A stretch of DNA of 64,000 nucleotides. It comes from Pollenia angustigena (lineage: Eukaryota > Arthropoda > Insecta > Diptera > Polleniidae). Positions 20,240-32,090 of the stretch are shown piece after piece. The stretch covers positions 34,401,882-34,465,881 of the forward strand of contig OV884059.1 of NCBI GenBank assembly GCA_930367215.1, written 5' to 3'. The notes below the pieces were generated by a model that saw only the letters and a program-made list of their open reading frames with translations, ran no database searches and had not been told where the DNA came from. Position 1 is the first letter of the stretch. The number at the start of each line of letters is the position of its first letter. The position numbers and the translations under genes are program-made.

Positions 20240-21238
20240 GTGAGTGAATCCATGTCAAACCATAAAGTCGTTCGGCATCATCACCTTCGAATTGAATGAA
20301 ATTCAACACAAATGTTGTATGTTATTGGACTTTAACAAAACATAAATTTTCAGACACCAGATTCTTTCGGCTTCCGAAATATGACGTCATAAAAGATGTG
20401 AAAAATGTGAAAAAAACACAAAAGTCTCCTAACAAAAGGGGATAGAACTCTTGAACTACGCAAGATAATTTAGTTTTTTTGGTATCGTTTTAAAGGTGAA
20501 AGTGCACCCTTAAAAATGATAGGCATATTGTGTTTTTTTAAGAAGAGGTCAATGGTATTTGATATTGATATTTTTTGTACGGGAGGTACCACGCCCACTT
20601 CTCCAATCCCGACCACATTTTGTGGGATGGTGTGTATTGATAACTCAAATTTGTGTACTAAAGTTGGAAACTTTGGCTCCTGCCGTTCTCCAGATTTACT
20701 GAAAAAAATAATTAAAATACAACAACAACAAGAGATTTTTGAACACAAAACATACTTAGAATCACGTTCTGGTATATAACTCTGACACCAATAGAGTCTC
20801 CACCTTTAAATTTTCTGCAAATGTTGAAGAGGGTATAATACTTAACATATATTTTTTTAAGAATTTTAAAAAATATACTTTTCCAGATATGGACCTTTGA
20901 ACTCAAGACCCCAAAAATTTACCATTGACCTCTTCTTAAAAAAATGCCTATCATTTTAAAGGGTGCACTTTCACCTTTAAAACGATACCAAAAAAAATAA
21001 ATTATCTTGCGTAGTTCAAGAGTTCTATCCCCTTTTGTTAGGAGACTTTTGTGTTTTTTTCACATTTTTCACATCTTTTATGACGTCATATTTCGGAAGC
21101 CGAAAGAATCTGGGGTCTGAAAATTATGTTTTGTTAAAGTCCAATTACATACAACATTTGTGTTGAATTTCATTCAAATCGGAGGTGATGATGCCGAAAA
21201 TGCCATTTTTTCGTGATGGTTTGACGTGTTTTAACTCA
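20240..21238. mobile_element. Foldback element, about 1 kb with 320-bp arms
   Basis: 20240-20555 and 20918-21238 are inverted copies at about 90% identity or better. Landmarks are TTCGGCTTCCGAAATATGAC and AACTACGCAAGATAATTTAG on the left arm with complements on the right. The loop (20556-20917) contains GGAGGTACCACGCCCACTTC and no gene. Frames read in the arms are mirror images. Confidence 0.8.
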
Positions 21239-21423
21239 TGTGCAGAAATATTGTAAAAGGTTTAATTATTATGTATTATTTGGGTATGTTCGTAAATGCA
21301 TCACTGTGCTGCATCAGAAAATTCTAATGTTTATATGTATATTAGTAAAGAAGATGTGGAGCGAAAAATTGTCTAATACTTTAAAAAAAAATAATGATCA
21401 CACATTAAAAAAAAATATACAGA

Positions 21424-21534
21424 ACAATTATAAATAAAAATATATCCGGGGAGTTTTTTCCTTCTCCCATTTTATTCCCTATTTAAATTAAATTGAAAAA
21501 AACCCTGGAAGAATTTTTATTTATATTTGGGCTG
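21424..21534. mobile_element. Degenerate palindromic MITE, CAGCCCAATTAT family
   Basis: GGGGAGTTTTTTCCTTCTCC and ATTTGGGCTG correspond to the near-perfect palindrome at 55101-55227. The left CAGCCC end is lost and the right arm is diverged. Confidence 0.6.
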
Positions 21535-22839
21535 AAAAGTTATGTCCAACAGAATTTATTAGCATTACATAATAAGAAAACGAATTTTTTTCTTAAATGT
21601 AAAATATGCTTCTGATTTATCAGATATATTCTAGATTTCGACTCGAATTGAAAACGAACAATTTTTTTAATCCGCAAAATTCACAAATTGGTGTTCTCAA
21701 ATCCCCATATTTTTGTGTATTCGAAGTTTTTGTTCGAAAAAACTTAAGTTGAACTTAAGATCGCTAATTTGCTAATCTCAGCATGATAGCAAAGTCTTAT
21801 ATTTTTTTTAAATCGTGAAAGCTGTTCAGAATCACAGGAAAAAATCGCTTCCATCGCGAACATGGCTAAAATTCGCGAAAAATTGCAATCTTTTAAATAA
21901 ACACTGAAATTTATTAGAAATCGCTAAATGGCTAAATATGTTTTTGTTTCGACCTTTTAAATTTTAAATAAATTAAGTAAGTAATCAGGCTAGAGGTCTG
22001 TGTTATAATCAATTATTTTATTTATTTATTTTTCAATATTTCGCCTACCATCGGTAAGCATCATCAGGAAAATCTATACACAATACAGAAATAATACAAA
22101 TTAATTGATTTTATTATTGTGACAGAATATAAGGATAACACGACAAAAATAAAAAACTTACAAAACAATAAGTTACAATAATCAAAAATTAAAACTTTAA
22201 AGTTAAACATTTACCGCCGTATTTATAAACGATAATTAAATTTAACAATCGTTTAAAATGAGAATTTTCATACGAAATTTGTTTTGTAAAACTTTATTCA
22301 ATTTGAAAATTTTTTTATAAATACAGGCGTTAAAGCTGTACTTAATCAGAAATCTAACAGGAACAAATCGCTTTTATCCCGAACATGGCTAAAATTCGCG
22401 AAAATTTGAAACAACCCCAAAAGCTAATCGATCGCTAAATGGAATAAAATAGAGAAACAAATTGTCGGAAAATAACATAAAAGCTAAAATTACATCAAAA
22501 TCAATAAAAAAAAAATTTTAAATTTTGGGTTAGTTAGGGCCTTTTGCGTTTTAGGTAACGATATACATATTTCTGATTAAATTGGTTAAAGAACGTTTTA
22601 AACTAATAACCAAATTTTTTTTTTTTTAATGTTCACATATTAGAATAAGTCGATTCGTTTTACTTTCTTCAGCCCCTTACTACTCTGATCGAAAACGAAT
22701 AAAAACACGTGGATGTGAAACACAGACCACAAAAAATGCTGAAGTAATCCACTTTCGGATGGATTCCAGAACACATCCGTATGCAACCGATTTTGATAGA
22801 AAATTTATTTTTTAAACCAGAACATTTAATGATTAAAGC
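21535..22839. other. No gene; one dispersed repeat scrap
   Basis: AT-rich. CAATATTTCGCCTACCATCG at about 22034-22070 resembles a recurrent TE terminus (TTTCGCCTACxxTCGGxxxxCATCATCAGG). The word AACATGGCTAAAATTCGCGAAAA occurs twice (21860 and 22384). Nothing else supported. Confidence 0.4.
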
Positions 22840-23389
22840 AGCTCATACACGATTCAATTCAGTTGTCAACTGAGTCGGTTGTTGTTCAAATCAAAGCGTG
22901 TATGGCTTTTTCAATTGATTAGTTTGACGGTTGTCGAGTTGGTTGAAGAAAAATCAAAAGATTTTAATTTTTTTTTTAAGTTGACTACTTAGTCTTTCAA
23001 TTTGATTGTACTGTGTGCTCGAGTCTCTTTATTAGCTGTCAAAATTAATGTTTGTTGTGGTAGTTGTTTCTTTGGCCAGAGTGATGAATTTATGAATGTT
23101 ATTTTTCTCAAGCTAATAGGGCCTTAATTTCTTCAATGTAAATAAGATTAATTACAATATTTTGTTCCCAAATTAAAAATTTAATTAAATTTAGGCCCTA
23201 TTAGCTTGACAAAAATATCCTTCATTAATGTTTGTAGTTTTCTTTTGTAAAAAGTTAAGTATTTTAAAAATTGTCTTTTATTTCATTAAATTTTAGAATT
23301 AATTTAAAATCTTTCAATTCAGTTGATGAAGTGTGTGGCCAAGCATCAATTCAGTTGAAAACTGAATTGAACATTTATGGGGCGCATAA
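22840..23389. mobile_element. Probable DNA element with CAATTCAGTT ends, interrupted
   Basis: CATACACGATTCAATTCAGT near 22846 is mirrored by GTTTTCAACTGAATTGAAC-like sequence near 23350-23380. The arms are imperfect. A 98-bp MITE sits inside at 23110-23207. Confidence 0.35.
23110..23207. mobile_element. MITE, AAGCTAATAGGGCC ends, 98 bp
   Basis: AAGCTAATAGGGCCTTAATTT and its inverted counterpart (AAATTTAGGCCCTATTAGCTT) enclose about 55 AT-rich bases. No clear TSD. Confidence 0.65.
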
Positions 23390-23810
23390 GACCTTAAGCA
23401 AAGACTATAGATTTATAAAGATATTGCACGACCATACAAAGTTCATACATTTTTCTCTCTATATTAATTTTTCTGGTGGATTTAGCCGCTAAATCCACTT
23501 GTGAGAGTAAATTACAGTCTTTATTATTACTCTCAGAGAACTTTTCTCACTTATCAGCGTATATGTATGTGCACACGAGTGTGTGTGTTTGTATGTGTAT
23601 ACATTGCATTTAAAAAATAAAAACAAACTAAAAAGAAGTCTGGTTTTCTCGTTGAAAACACATTTAAATAATAAAAGATGTTTTGTTTGCATTCCATTTC
23701 TGTGCAAATAACCTACGTTAAACCAAATGTGACAGATTTTAATTGTAGGGCAATAATATGTGTTTAATTGTTGTACAGATGAAATTTTATCGATTCGCAC
23801 CGAAGTTCAA
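23390..23810 (-). repeat. Left 3'-terminal region of P-like remnant (inverse of 27560-28116)
   Basis: CATAAGACCTTAAGCAAAGA, GCAAATAACCTACGTTAAACC, TGTAGGGCAATAATATGTGT and the GTGTGTGTGTTTG tract occur here and, inverted and in reverse order, at 27560-28110. The two regions are the outer ends of facing P-like remnants. This copy lacks the MITE at 27957-28072 and shows the empty site (CTATAGTC). Confidence 0.6.
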
Positions 23811-24016
23811 ATACTGTTATTGTCTAAATTTAAACAATTGTAGGCATATAAAAAATATTTTTTCTGAAAGAATAAACTGCTTTGTTCATAAAAGATATTT
23901 TATATTTACTAAAGCGACATGGCCACACATTAACATGCCTCATCAAACTCACAATTTTGTAATTGAGTTAGTAATAAAAAACTCACAAGTATGGTTCAAT
24001 GTGAATTTGATGATAA

Positions 24017-24866
24017 CACTACGTGACAAAATTTCAACAAAGTCGTGACCAAATGAATTTGACACCTAATCTTTATCCAAATATGAAGTCAGAATTTTCA
24101 AAAGTAGAACAGTTTTGAGATATTCCAAAATAACCGTTATTTGCGTTTTTAAAAAAGATGATGTGACTGAAATGCAAATATCTTCAAAATTTTTAAACGA
24201 ATTATGTTTTTCTTTATTTTTAGTGAAAGGTAATAAAATTTCTAAAATAACCATATATTGCTTGTGAATATTGGTCAAGAAATGACAGAGTTACAGTGGA
24301 CAAAATTTCAAGCTTCACTGAAAAATTTTATGAGTTTGTTCAATTTTGCTCTATTCAAGTTATTTTTTTTAAACCAATGATTTAAAAACCCCTAATATTT
24401 TATTGCATGCGACATTAGATTATTTTACTATGAACATTATGAGCCCAACAAGACATAAATTGGTACATACAAAAATGACAAAGCTACAGAAGATTTATTA
24501 AATTAACCCACATAGAAATTCAATAGTTTCAAGCAATTTTTAATATTTATTGTTACTAAAAATTTAGCTTTGTATATTTATTTGTCGTGGGTTAATTCAA
24601 TTAATCTTCTGTAACTTTGTCATTTTTGCACCGATGTGGATCCTATTGGGCCCAAAATGTTCGAATTGAAATGGGCTAAAATTTTGTGTTTTGGATATTT
24701 GCATATCACTCACATCATCTTTTTTAATAACACAAAAAACGCTTATTTTGGAATATCTCAAAAACTACTACTTTTGACAATTCTGATTTCATATTCGGAT
24801 TCAGCGGAAAATTTTACACAAAGAATGGGTGTCAAATTCATTTGGTCAAAAAATTGTCACGTAGTG
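24017..24866. mobile_element. Foldback with CACTACGTGACA ends (CACTA- or Harbinger-like)
   Basis: The ends CACTACGTGACAAAATTTC and TTGTCACGTAGTG are inverted and long arms (about 180 bp) follow. TAA is duplicated at 24014-24016 and 24867-24869. The CACTA start with a 3-bp TSD fits the CACTA group; the TAA target also fits PIF/Harbinger. The inner part has a second inverted pair around CTACAGAAGATTTATTAAATT. Non-coding. Confidence 0.7.
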
Positions 24867-24939
24867 TAATCAAAATACTTTTAATTTTCATAAAAATTTG
24901 CCACCAGTTTGATGTGTATGAACGTAATTTCTTTCAATT

Positions 24940-25145
24940 TTATTTTTATTAAAATTGTATTATTTGAAAAATTATTAAATCGTTTCCACCGAAAAATCCA
25001 ATTTTATTTATTATTACAACAAATTATTATCACAAATTATGCAACAGATTCAGGCTTTGGAAGTTGTGTACTCCTTCCGTCTTACTTTTTGAAGTTTGTA
25101 AAATTCTTTTAAAGGTCTGCAAAAATGTTTTTACAAGATAAAACA
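24940..25145 (+). pseudogene. P-like transposase 3' scrap, third copy
   Basis: The plus strand reads DSGFGS and, in another frame, TPSVLLFEVCKILLKVCKNVF. This aligns with the end of the frame at 26097-26999 (DFGSLFSPSDLFFEICKINIKV) and with 27240-27350. At least one frameshift. It is oriented opposite to its neighbour and immediately precedes the SINE. Confidence 0.5.
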
Positions 25146-25345
25146 ATAAGCACTACCAACTAGCCTACCGGGGTAGTGAGCTAGTCGATCAGCGCTGGGG
25201 TTCGGGTTCGATTCCCGTTAGATACTCTGGTTTCTTTCCTGCAGACAAGCGAAGAGCTTCGCTGGATTAGGATAGGACAAAAAAATATGTGGATTTCGCT
25301 ACATTCAATATATAGAATGAAACCCAATAAAATCAAAGCCATATT
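25146..25345 (+). mobile_element. tRNA-derived SINE (probable)
   Basis: A tRNA-like head of about 75 bp has an A-box-like stretch (GGTAGTGAGCTAGTCG) and a clean B box, GGGTTCGATTCCCG, 35 bases later. A short unrelated body follows (CTGGTTTCTTTCCTGCAGAC, GAGCTTCGCTGGATTAGG) to an A-rich end near 25345. The acceptor arm does not pair well, so it is not an active tRNA gene. Confidence 0.6.
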
Positions 25346-26096
25346 ATTAAAATTGTTCGCATATTATACTTTTATTTTTATTTATTTATGTAAAAAGTGT
25401 TATATTTTACAGCAACTTAATCAACTTAAATAATAATCAACAAATTCAGACAAATAATTATATTGATGACATAGCTTCTGTTGCGCCATAATACGTTAAT
25501 AATATAAATTTTGAATTTAAATAATAATAATAATAACAATAATAATACCAAAACATGAATTTAATAATCCTTACCCTATAATACTAATTTGATTTTATAA
25601 TTACCTGTAAACTCTAAAGTTGCTTAATATGTTAAATATAACTGTATTGCTGGATTTAGAACAAATACACATAATTAAGCATCTTTTATACATAAGAAAT
25701 AAGAAATAAATACTTGCAAAGTGAATTCTAAGCCAACAAGTTGTGTTTTATTTTAGAGAAGTTTTTAAAGTGCCCAAATTAATAAATAACGTTTAAATAA
25801 AAATTTAAATTTTCTTAAAAAATATTAAGAATAAACAGCTTCGTACACGGATCAGCAAAAGCATAATTAGATCTACAAAATTATTAACGATAGGATTATA
25901 ATGACGAGTAATACGACAAGTACATACCTATTAATGTTTTAAAATTTTAGCATTTTCAGCATTCGAAGTTTTGTATTTATATGTCTCCCAAGAGGAATGC
26001 TTTCTTAGTAATACCAGTATAAGCAAATTTAAAATTTCAAATCTATGGTTGTAACAATCATTTTTCTCGTCAAATAAATGGTATTATTAGTACATT

Positions 26097-26999
26097 CTAC
26101 GCACTGCTCCATAATAACTTTTTTATGTGTTTCATTGCTCGGTTCTTTAAAAATAAATTTTTGAAAACTTTTATGTTAATTTTGCATATTTCGAAAAACA
26201 AATCAGAGGGTGAAAATAAACTTCCAAAATCAGATACATTTTCATAGTTTTTCGTATGGATATACATACATACATACATTTCTGATGGGTATGTTAAAAT
26301 TTGAGATGGTTTAATCATATCCATTCGGCATTTAGTGCAGGATACTCGTTGCGCTATGTAGCCAATGAAATATCGACTGGAAGTAAGTTCTATTGGCACA
26401 TTCACAGAGTTAAAGCTGTCGGCACTTTCATCAAAATATGCTTCATTTTCCTGGTATATATCTGCGATATCTATCAAGGGGGTTGGATTATTAGGTGATA
26501 CACTGTCATTAACTTCTAAAATGTTTTGAAAGTCAAGTGGCAAAAATATAACGTCGTCTTCTGCACAATTTTTTGAGGAACTAAATTGGATTATTTTTAA
26601 AGATAAAAGCTTGGCCATTGCGATGTTGAATTCGTGAACAGAAGGGTTTTTACAATGGCCACCTTTGGCGCGTACATATGAAAATACGTTTTCTAATGGG
26701 TCTTGGTTAAAACGGCTGGCTAAAATGGTAAGTAAATTAGAATTTTCTTGTAACATTTCCTCGGTTAACGATAATATACCACTGGTGGTTTGGATTAGTC
26801 CATTGATGCAGAATATTTTGTTACCGAAATATTCAACTTGCCGTATGTACGAAACTAGCTCTTGCAGTACTTCCCGAGTTTTATTAAAAAGCCTTAACCC
26901 AAGCTTCAGCGGGTTGTGATCATTAAAATTTTTACTATTAAAACAGTCAAAGTAGCTATCGAGTTTTTTTAGAAGATACTCAAAAAACTGGCAGTACAT
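26097..26999 (-). pseudogene. P-superfamily (THAP9-like) transposase, C-terminal part
   Basis: A 300-residue open frame. The middle (NQDPLENVFSYVRAKGGH at about 95-112, preceded by INGLIQTTSGILSLTEEML) is the signature of the C-terminal region of P-element/THAP9 transposases, including the conserved D/N-Q-D-x-L-E and R-x-x-G-G residues. A CxxC pair (CTKCRMD) and SSRYFIGYIAQR follow. The N-terminal THAP finger, coiled coil and most of the catalytic RNase H-like fold are missing. At 27000 the sequence switches to an inverted copy. The C-terminal part is AT-rich but open to 26097. Confidence 0.7.
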
Positions 27000-27004
27000 C
27001 AGAG

Positions 27005-27365
27005 AGTATTCACACCCCTGAAGTAGAAATCGCAGATATATGCAATAAAAATGAAGAATATTTTAATGAAGATGCCGATTCTTTTACATCCAACAATGTG
27101 CCAATAGAATTAACATCGAGTCGATATTTTGTTGGTTACAAAGCACAACGAATATCATGCGTTAAATGTCGTATGGATATAATAAAACCAGCGCAAAATT
27201 TTGTCATATCCTTCAGAAAAGTTTGTTCATGCAAAAAATTATTAAAATGAAGCCGGCTTTGGAGGTTTGTGTGCCCCCTCTGACTTATTTTTTGAAGGTT
27301 GTAAAATTCATATAAAGGTCTTTGAAAAAATATTTTTACAAAATAAAGAAATGAAAGGCATTCCA
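27005..27365 (+). pseudogene. P-like transposase C-terminal fragment, inverted copy
   Basis: The plus strand encodes NVPIELTSSRYFVGYKAQR and CVKCRMDIIKPAQ, about 75% like the end of the minus-strand frame 26097-26999. After a frame change it continues with LCAPSDLFFEGCKIHIKV. It begins abruptly at the 27000 junction and leads into the right terminal region ending at 28116. Confidence 0.65.
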
Positions 27366-27559
27366 CATGGGAAACTTACAAATACAAATTATCAAGTACT
27401 GAAAAAGTTAAAATTTTAAACCATTAAACTTGTTAAGAGCTCATAAGTAAAATTCATAAATACTCATAGTAAATAGTAAGAAAAAAACACTCTTTTTATT
27501 TTTAATTCGTTTGATATATGTATGTATACATACACACATGGTAAGTACATAAATTAATA

Positions 27560-28116
27560 AGCTAAAAAATGGAATTATAATTCGGTGCAAATCGATATAG
27601 TTTAGTTTTTACAAAAATAAAACACATACTGCTGCCCTACAATTACGCAATTGGTCGCATTCGCTCTTACGTAGGTTATTTGCACATAAATTGTTTGAAA
27701 ACAAAACGAAATCAATTAAAAAAAATACCAAAAACCGGTTTCAACGAAAAAAAAAACACAAACACACACACACTTTGGCTGGCAAAAACAGCAAACATGT
27801 GTATGTATTAATGCATGTGGTTTCTTGCTCTCTTTAGTTCTCTGAATGTGAGCACGAAGTTTTTACTTTCTTGTTACTTCCCCCCCTCATCAATAAGAAG
27901 CACAACATTTTTAAAAATTACAAATGTACTAAGTGCAACATCTTTATATATTTATACTGCCGTATTCATAAAAAATTAAAATAGATTTGAAATGTATTTT
28001 AAGAAAAATTTGTATGAAAATTTTGCCTTAAAAGACATTTCAAACTTGTTTTATTATTTATGAATACGGCAGATAGTCTTTGCCTTAAGGTTTTATGAAA
28101 TAAGGGTCATTACCCT
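27560..28116 (+). repeat. Right 3'-terminal region of P-like remnant
   Basis: Inverse of 23390-23810. It ends in the complement of AGGGTAATGACCCTTATTTC, the putative terminal inverted repeat also seen at 20052. It is interrupted by the MITE 27957-28072. Confidence 0.55.
27957..28072. mobile_element. MITE, CTGCCGTATTCATAA ends, 116 bp
   Basis: Perfect inverted ends CTGCCGTATTCATAA and TTATGAATACGGCAG. ATA flanks both sides, and the related sequence at 23408 (TCTATAGTCTTTGC) preserves the empty site, so the insertion point is known. The TSD is TA or ATA. Confidence 0.8.
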
Positions 28117-29262
28117 CTGATACGCCAATGTCTACTGAAAAAAAAATTTGCGTGGAGCAACCTATAGAAAACTACTTTCGGTTTGGAAGCCAACATGAAG
28201 CTAAGACCTCTAATTTCGCATTACATATACATGCTTAATGTGCAGGGGCTTTCGGGCTACTTTTAGAGAGACTACCTCCCGCCCGAGTCACAGTATTTTT
28301 TTGTTTACTGAGATTTAGCTGAAATAAAGAAACCAAATAACATTTATTTATAATTAAACCATACAATTAAAAAGATACATATATATTTACCTTTAAATCT
28401 TACCTTTGTACGTCCGCATAACTTCTAAAAAAACCTGAAAATAGAAAATTTAAAATTTATTTTAATAATTGTAATTAATAAACTTGCCATGCTTTATTCC
28501 TTCTGCTGTTTGTTTACTTTTTGTTTAGAGAGTTGCCAGATTTGCAGAAATGGATACAGTTACAATTGGAATTGAACTTTAAATGGAATTATTTTGATTA
28601 CAAAATGGATTTGTACCTCCTGAGGCCTTCCTATACCTCGATAGTCAAGGTTGTATACAAAACGAAACTGGCACTCCTATATTTTACCACATTTATAGAA
28701 GAGCCAACATTAAGAATGTACATAGCAAAGAACTTACAACACAAAATAGCAGATTTGATACTAGCGTTTATGCAAAGGATAAAAATATAAACACAAATAT
28801 AAATATGAAAAAATATTGGTGGCTCAATGGATAATTGCCAGTATTTTTGTTTTTATCTTTTGACTTTAGTTTTATTTCTCTAAAATATATAAGTAAGGTT
28901 TTTTCAAATTTTTGCTTTGCATTTAATTATATAGAAATACATAAATCGTATCATTAGGAATTAATATATATTATAAAAAATTATGAAATTATAACATATA
29001 GAAAATACTTGAGAGCCCGTTTATGGGACTGTGTATAATAACTAAGTTATATTTCTACTATTTGTTTATTTATAGTTAATTATATGTTGTTTGTTAAAAT
29101 AAACGTTAATAAAAAAAAATGGAATTATTTTGAAGTAATTTTTAATGCTTTTATGTAGTTTACTGTGTGTACACTTGCATACATTTCGGAGGAACACATG
29201 GAAAATGTTGAAAATGTGAAATATGCGTTCACACTTGAAACATCTATTCTAAAATTTGAGCT
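28117..29262. other. No gene seen
   Basis: AT-rich. The open frame 28521-28790 begins at TTG, not ATG, matches no family I know and has no splice context. Confidence 0.4.
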
Positions 29263-29519
29263 ACTAAAAAAATAAAAATATTTCAAACACTCAATTTACA
29301 TGATGAATTTTATGACGTCCAATTTTGGACGTTATTTTTTTGTTTGGTAGCAAGCGGTGTAGAGAAGAAAGAGAAGTAGAAAAATAGATATGATTTCTGT
29401 TTTCTCTTCCTCTTTCTTCTCTACACCGCTTGCTACCAATCAAAAAATTGCGTCTAAAATTGGACGTCATAAAATTCATCATGTAAATTGAGTGTTTGAA
29501 ATATTTTTATTTTTTTAAT
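29263..29519. mobile_element. Palindromic MITE, ACACTCAATTTACATGA family
   Basis: The halves are inverted copies (AAATATTTCAAACACTCAAT on the left; GACGTCCAATTTTGGACG and CTACACCGCTTGCTACCA in both arms). A larger, interrupted relative is at 34146-34806, and a scrap with CTACTCCGCTCGCTATCAA is at 29955-29985. Confidence 0.75.
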
Positions 29520-30039
29520 TTGAATATTTTAAATTCTGTGATTTTTTAATACGAGTGGATGGTTTTTACTATAATTAACCCTTTTTATGCATATGTACAT
29601 TATTTTGTCCGGAACCAAATATTCACAATGAAAAGACATTCCTTTTTGGATTTATTTTTTAAAGAAACTTCCAAAAACATGTTGAATTTTTCCAATGTTT
29701 TTTTAGTCAGAATTGATTTTTTCTGATTTCCTTGGTTCCTTATTCATGTGAAAATATTTAAAATTTCGTTATTCCATATAAATTTGATATGTATTAAATT
29801 TTATAAACAATTTTTTTCTATTTTTCTATATTTAAATAAACACTTGTCACTTTGAAAGAAGAATTAAACATAAATCAAAAAACACAAATGAGTGCAAGAG
29901 GAGTGTCAAAAAAGAATCACAGAAAATACGATTCATGTCTTACTTACACCGGCTTACTTCTCTACTCCGCTCGCTATCAAATGAAAATAGACATGATTTA
30001 AATATAGGGGAAAATCATCGTAAAATTTCGTTAAGGGAT
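29520..30039. other. No gene seen
   Basis: AT-rich sequence with one scrap of the 29263 MITE family near 29955. No supported frame. Confidence 0.4.
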
Positions 30040-30230
30040 TAACAATTTTTTGGTAAATAGGCTATAAATGGGTAATTTTTCGAAAGTGATCACCTCATTT
30101 TTCGATTCATACGATCTTTTTACATAGAAAACCGGTTTAAATTTTTTTGCACCACGAAATTTATTGGTCTTAAACAGTTACAAGCTATATATACATGGAG
30201 TTTTTAATTTAAAATTGTAAATTTTTAAAG
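30040..30230 (-). repeat. Diverged single unit of the 170-bp array
   Basis: GGGTAATTTTTCGAAAGTGA, CATACGATCTTTTTACATAG and the following A/T tract align in order with the reverse complement of the unit at 4638-5448. Identity is about 70%. This shows that the array unit also exists dispersed. Confidence 0.55.
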
Positions 30231-31529
30231 AAATTTTGTGTTTATATTTAAAAACAAGCAAACAAACAAATTTTTAACATACGGTATTTTGTACATTAAT
30301 ATTTTTAAATATACAAAAATTTTTTTAATTAAATCAGGTTTAATTTATAGTATAAAAGGTACCAGGTATGATCATTAGGGAGAGTTTTTATTATTTAACC
30401 ATGTAATGTATTATTTTTTGACGCTTGTTTTCATGTTCGACGTTATATATGTTTTGAAATTGGGATCAAAATTTCTAATGACTATACCTTGTACTTATTC
30501 TACCATGGCTTAATTAAAATATTATAACAATGTAGGGGTTGGATTTTTAAAAGTCTTTAAAATAAAACATATTCTTAATAAGGTCATTTTCTAAAAAATT
30601 TCATACCCTTCATCACAGATCTAAAAGGTACAATATAAATTTTATATATAACTACATATACTACTTTGTGAGTTCTTATGAGTAGCAAAGTTTATTAAAC
30701 GATGTCCATCTGTCCATGTGTTTGTTGAAATGTGGATTCCGAAGACCCTTATATATAATGGGAACCAGGTTGCTATACATTTGTATAATATATAGCCCGA
30801 AAGAGTTTGCTATTAAAATGCAGTCCAATCGGTCTTAAATAATTAAGATGTTAATAAAAAACACGATTGCCAGTAATTTGTACCCTTAAATCTCTAATTT
30901 TTACCTATGTATTAATCTTCACTTATTGAAGCCTTTTTATAAAATATTATTTAAAATTATTATTTCTTCTTTTTCAATTGAAATAAACTTTCTTCCCGAT
31001 ATAACAGTTTGGCCAAAATGTCAAACTTTGACCGATCTTGTTGAAAATTTGTGTCTAAACTACTACCCAGATCGGAAGACATCGATTTAAAAATTGGGTC
31101 ACTTGACATGAAATCCCCCATATGTATAAACCACGATGAAAAAATAGGTTCTGGTGAATGTGCTTAAGAATAGGTAGACAAGATTGTCACCATTATCTCC
31201 AACACCTTGTAATTCAAGTTACCCAACTGGATGGAAAACACTATAAAGTTTTAACAGGCAAATACCCTTTACATTTTAATTTGGTTTCCAAAGTACATTA
31301 AGATTTGGAACGATTTAGGATCAACGTCACTACTGAGGACTTCGTGTATGGGGTCAACAAGACAACTCCAAGACTGTCTTTTGGCGAGTTCGAAATTTTG
31401 CTGTATCACTCTTCCACATTATGCCCTTTTTAATAGATTGTTTTCAAGCCGAACTAAGATAAATAGAAAATCTAAAAACAAGATGGTGTTTTTTTATTAT
31501 AATTGTTTTATATGTTTAACACAGTAAGG
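30231..31529. other. No gene; degenerate dispersed repeats
   Basis: GATGTCCATCTGTCCATGTG near 30702 resembles the (GTCY)n part of mini-me-like repeats. ACATCGATTTAAAAATTGGG near 31080 is shared with 19240. No coding frame supported. Confidence 0.4.
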
Positions 31530-31882
31530 TATTTTACCTCTAGAATTGCTAGGAATTCAATTTATGTTTGAATTCCTGTTAGTGAAAGCATGTGTAATAT
31601 GTAATAATATATAAAAAAAAACTAAATTTTTTTTACTTATTTACAAAATTTAATATAAAAAGTTTTGCACAAAAAAATATTCTTTTTGACAATAAACAAA
31701 ATTCGAAGAAGATACCTAACTCAATTAGAAGTTTGAACAAAAAGCTAAGACAATTCTTATTGTATAAATTACCAATTATCGCGGCATGTCGTAGGTAATT
31801 TAACTTAGTTTTTTGTTTTTACACAAAAATAAATTACCTATGCACCCCTTGGTTAAAATTCCTAGACAAATTTTTTGTGTGT
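31530..31882. mobile_element. Second copy of the 15742-17478 family (right part)
   Basis: GAAGAAGATACCTAACTCAA, TTATTGTATAAATTACCAAT and AAATTACCTATGCACCCCTT match 17307-17478 in order. The left end is diverged or truncated. Confidence 0.6.
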
Positions 31883-32090
31883 ATCTATGAAAACTTAGTT
31901 AAAAATTTAATTCATCCATTTGTTTTATAACACGTATTAAATCCTTATATTTTTAAATGAACTAATATTGTCTAATTTTAAAGACTGAATAAAATCGTCG
32001 CTTTTTATAAAAAAATTAGAAAATCGGCATTTGGCTATTTTTGGAGCAGCCTTATGTTTATTTTCCTCATTTTATTACCAAGAAACGCCG

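Noticed and set aside
23489..24048. Overlapping open frames on both strands
   Set aside because: They lie across repeat arms and have low-complexity translations; the mirror copy at 27560-28110 does not keep them open.
28521..28790. 89-codon open frame as a gene
   Set aside because: Starts at TTG, no recognised domain, AT-rich codons, no splice or promoter context.
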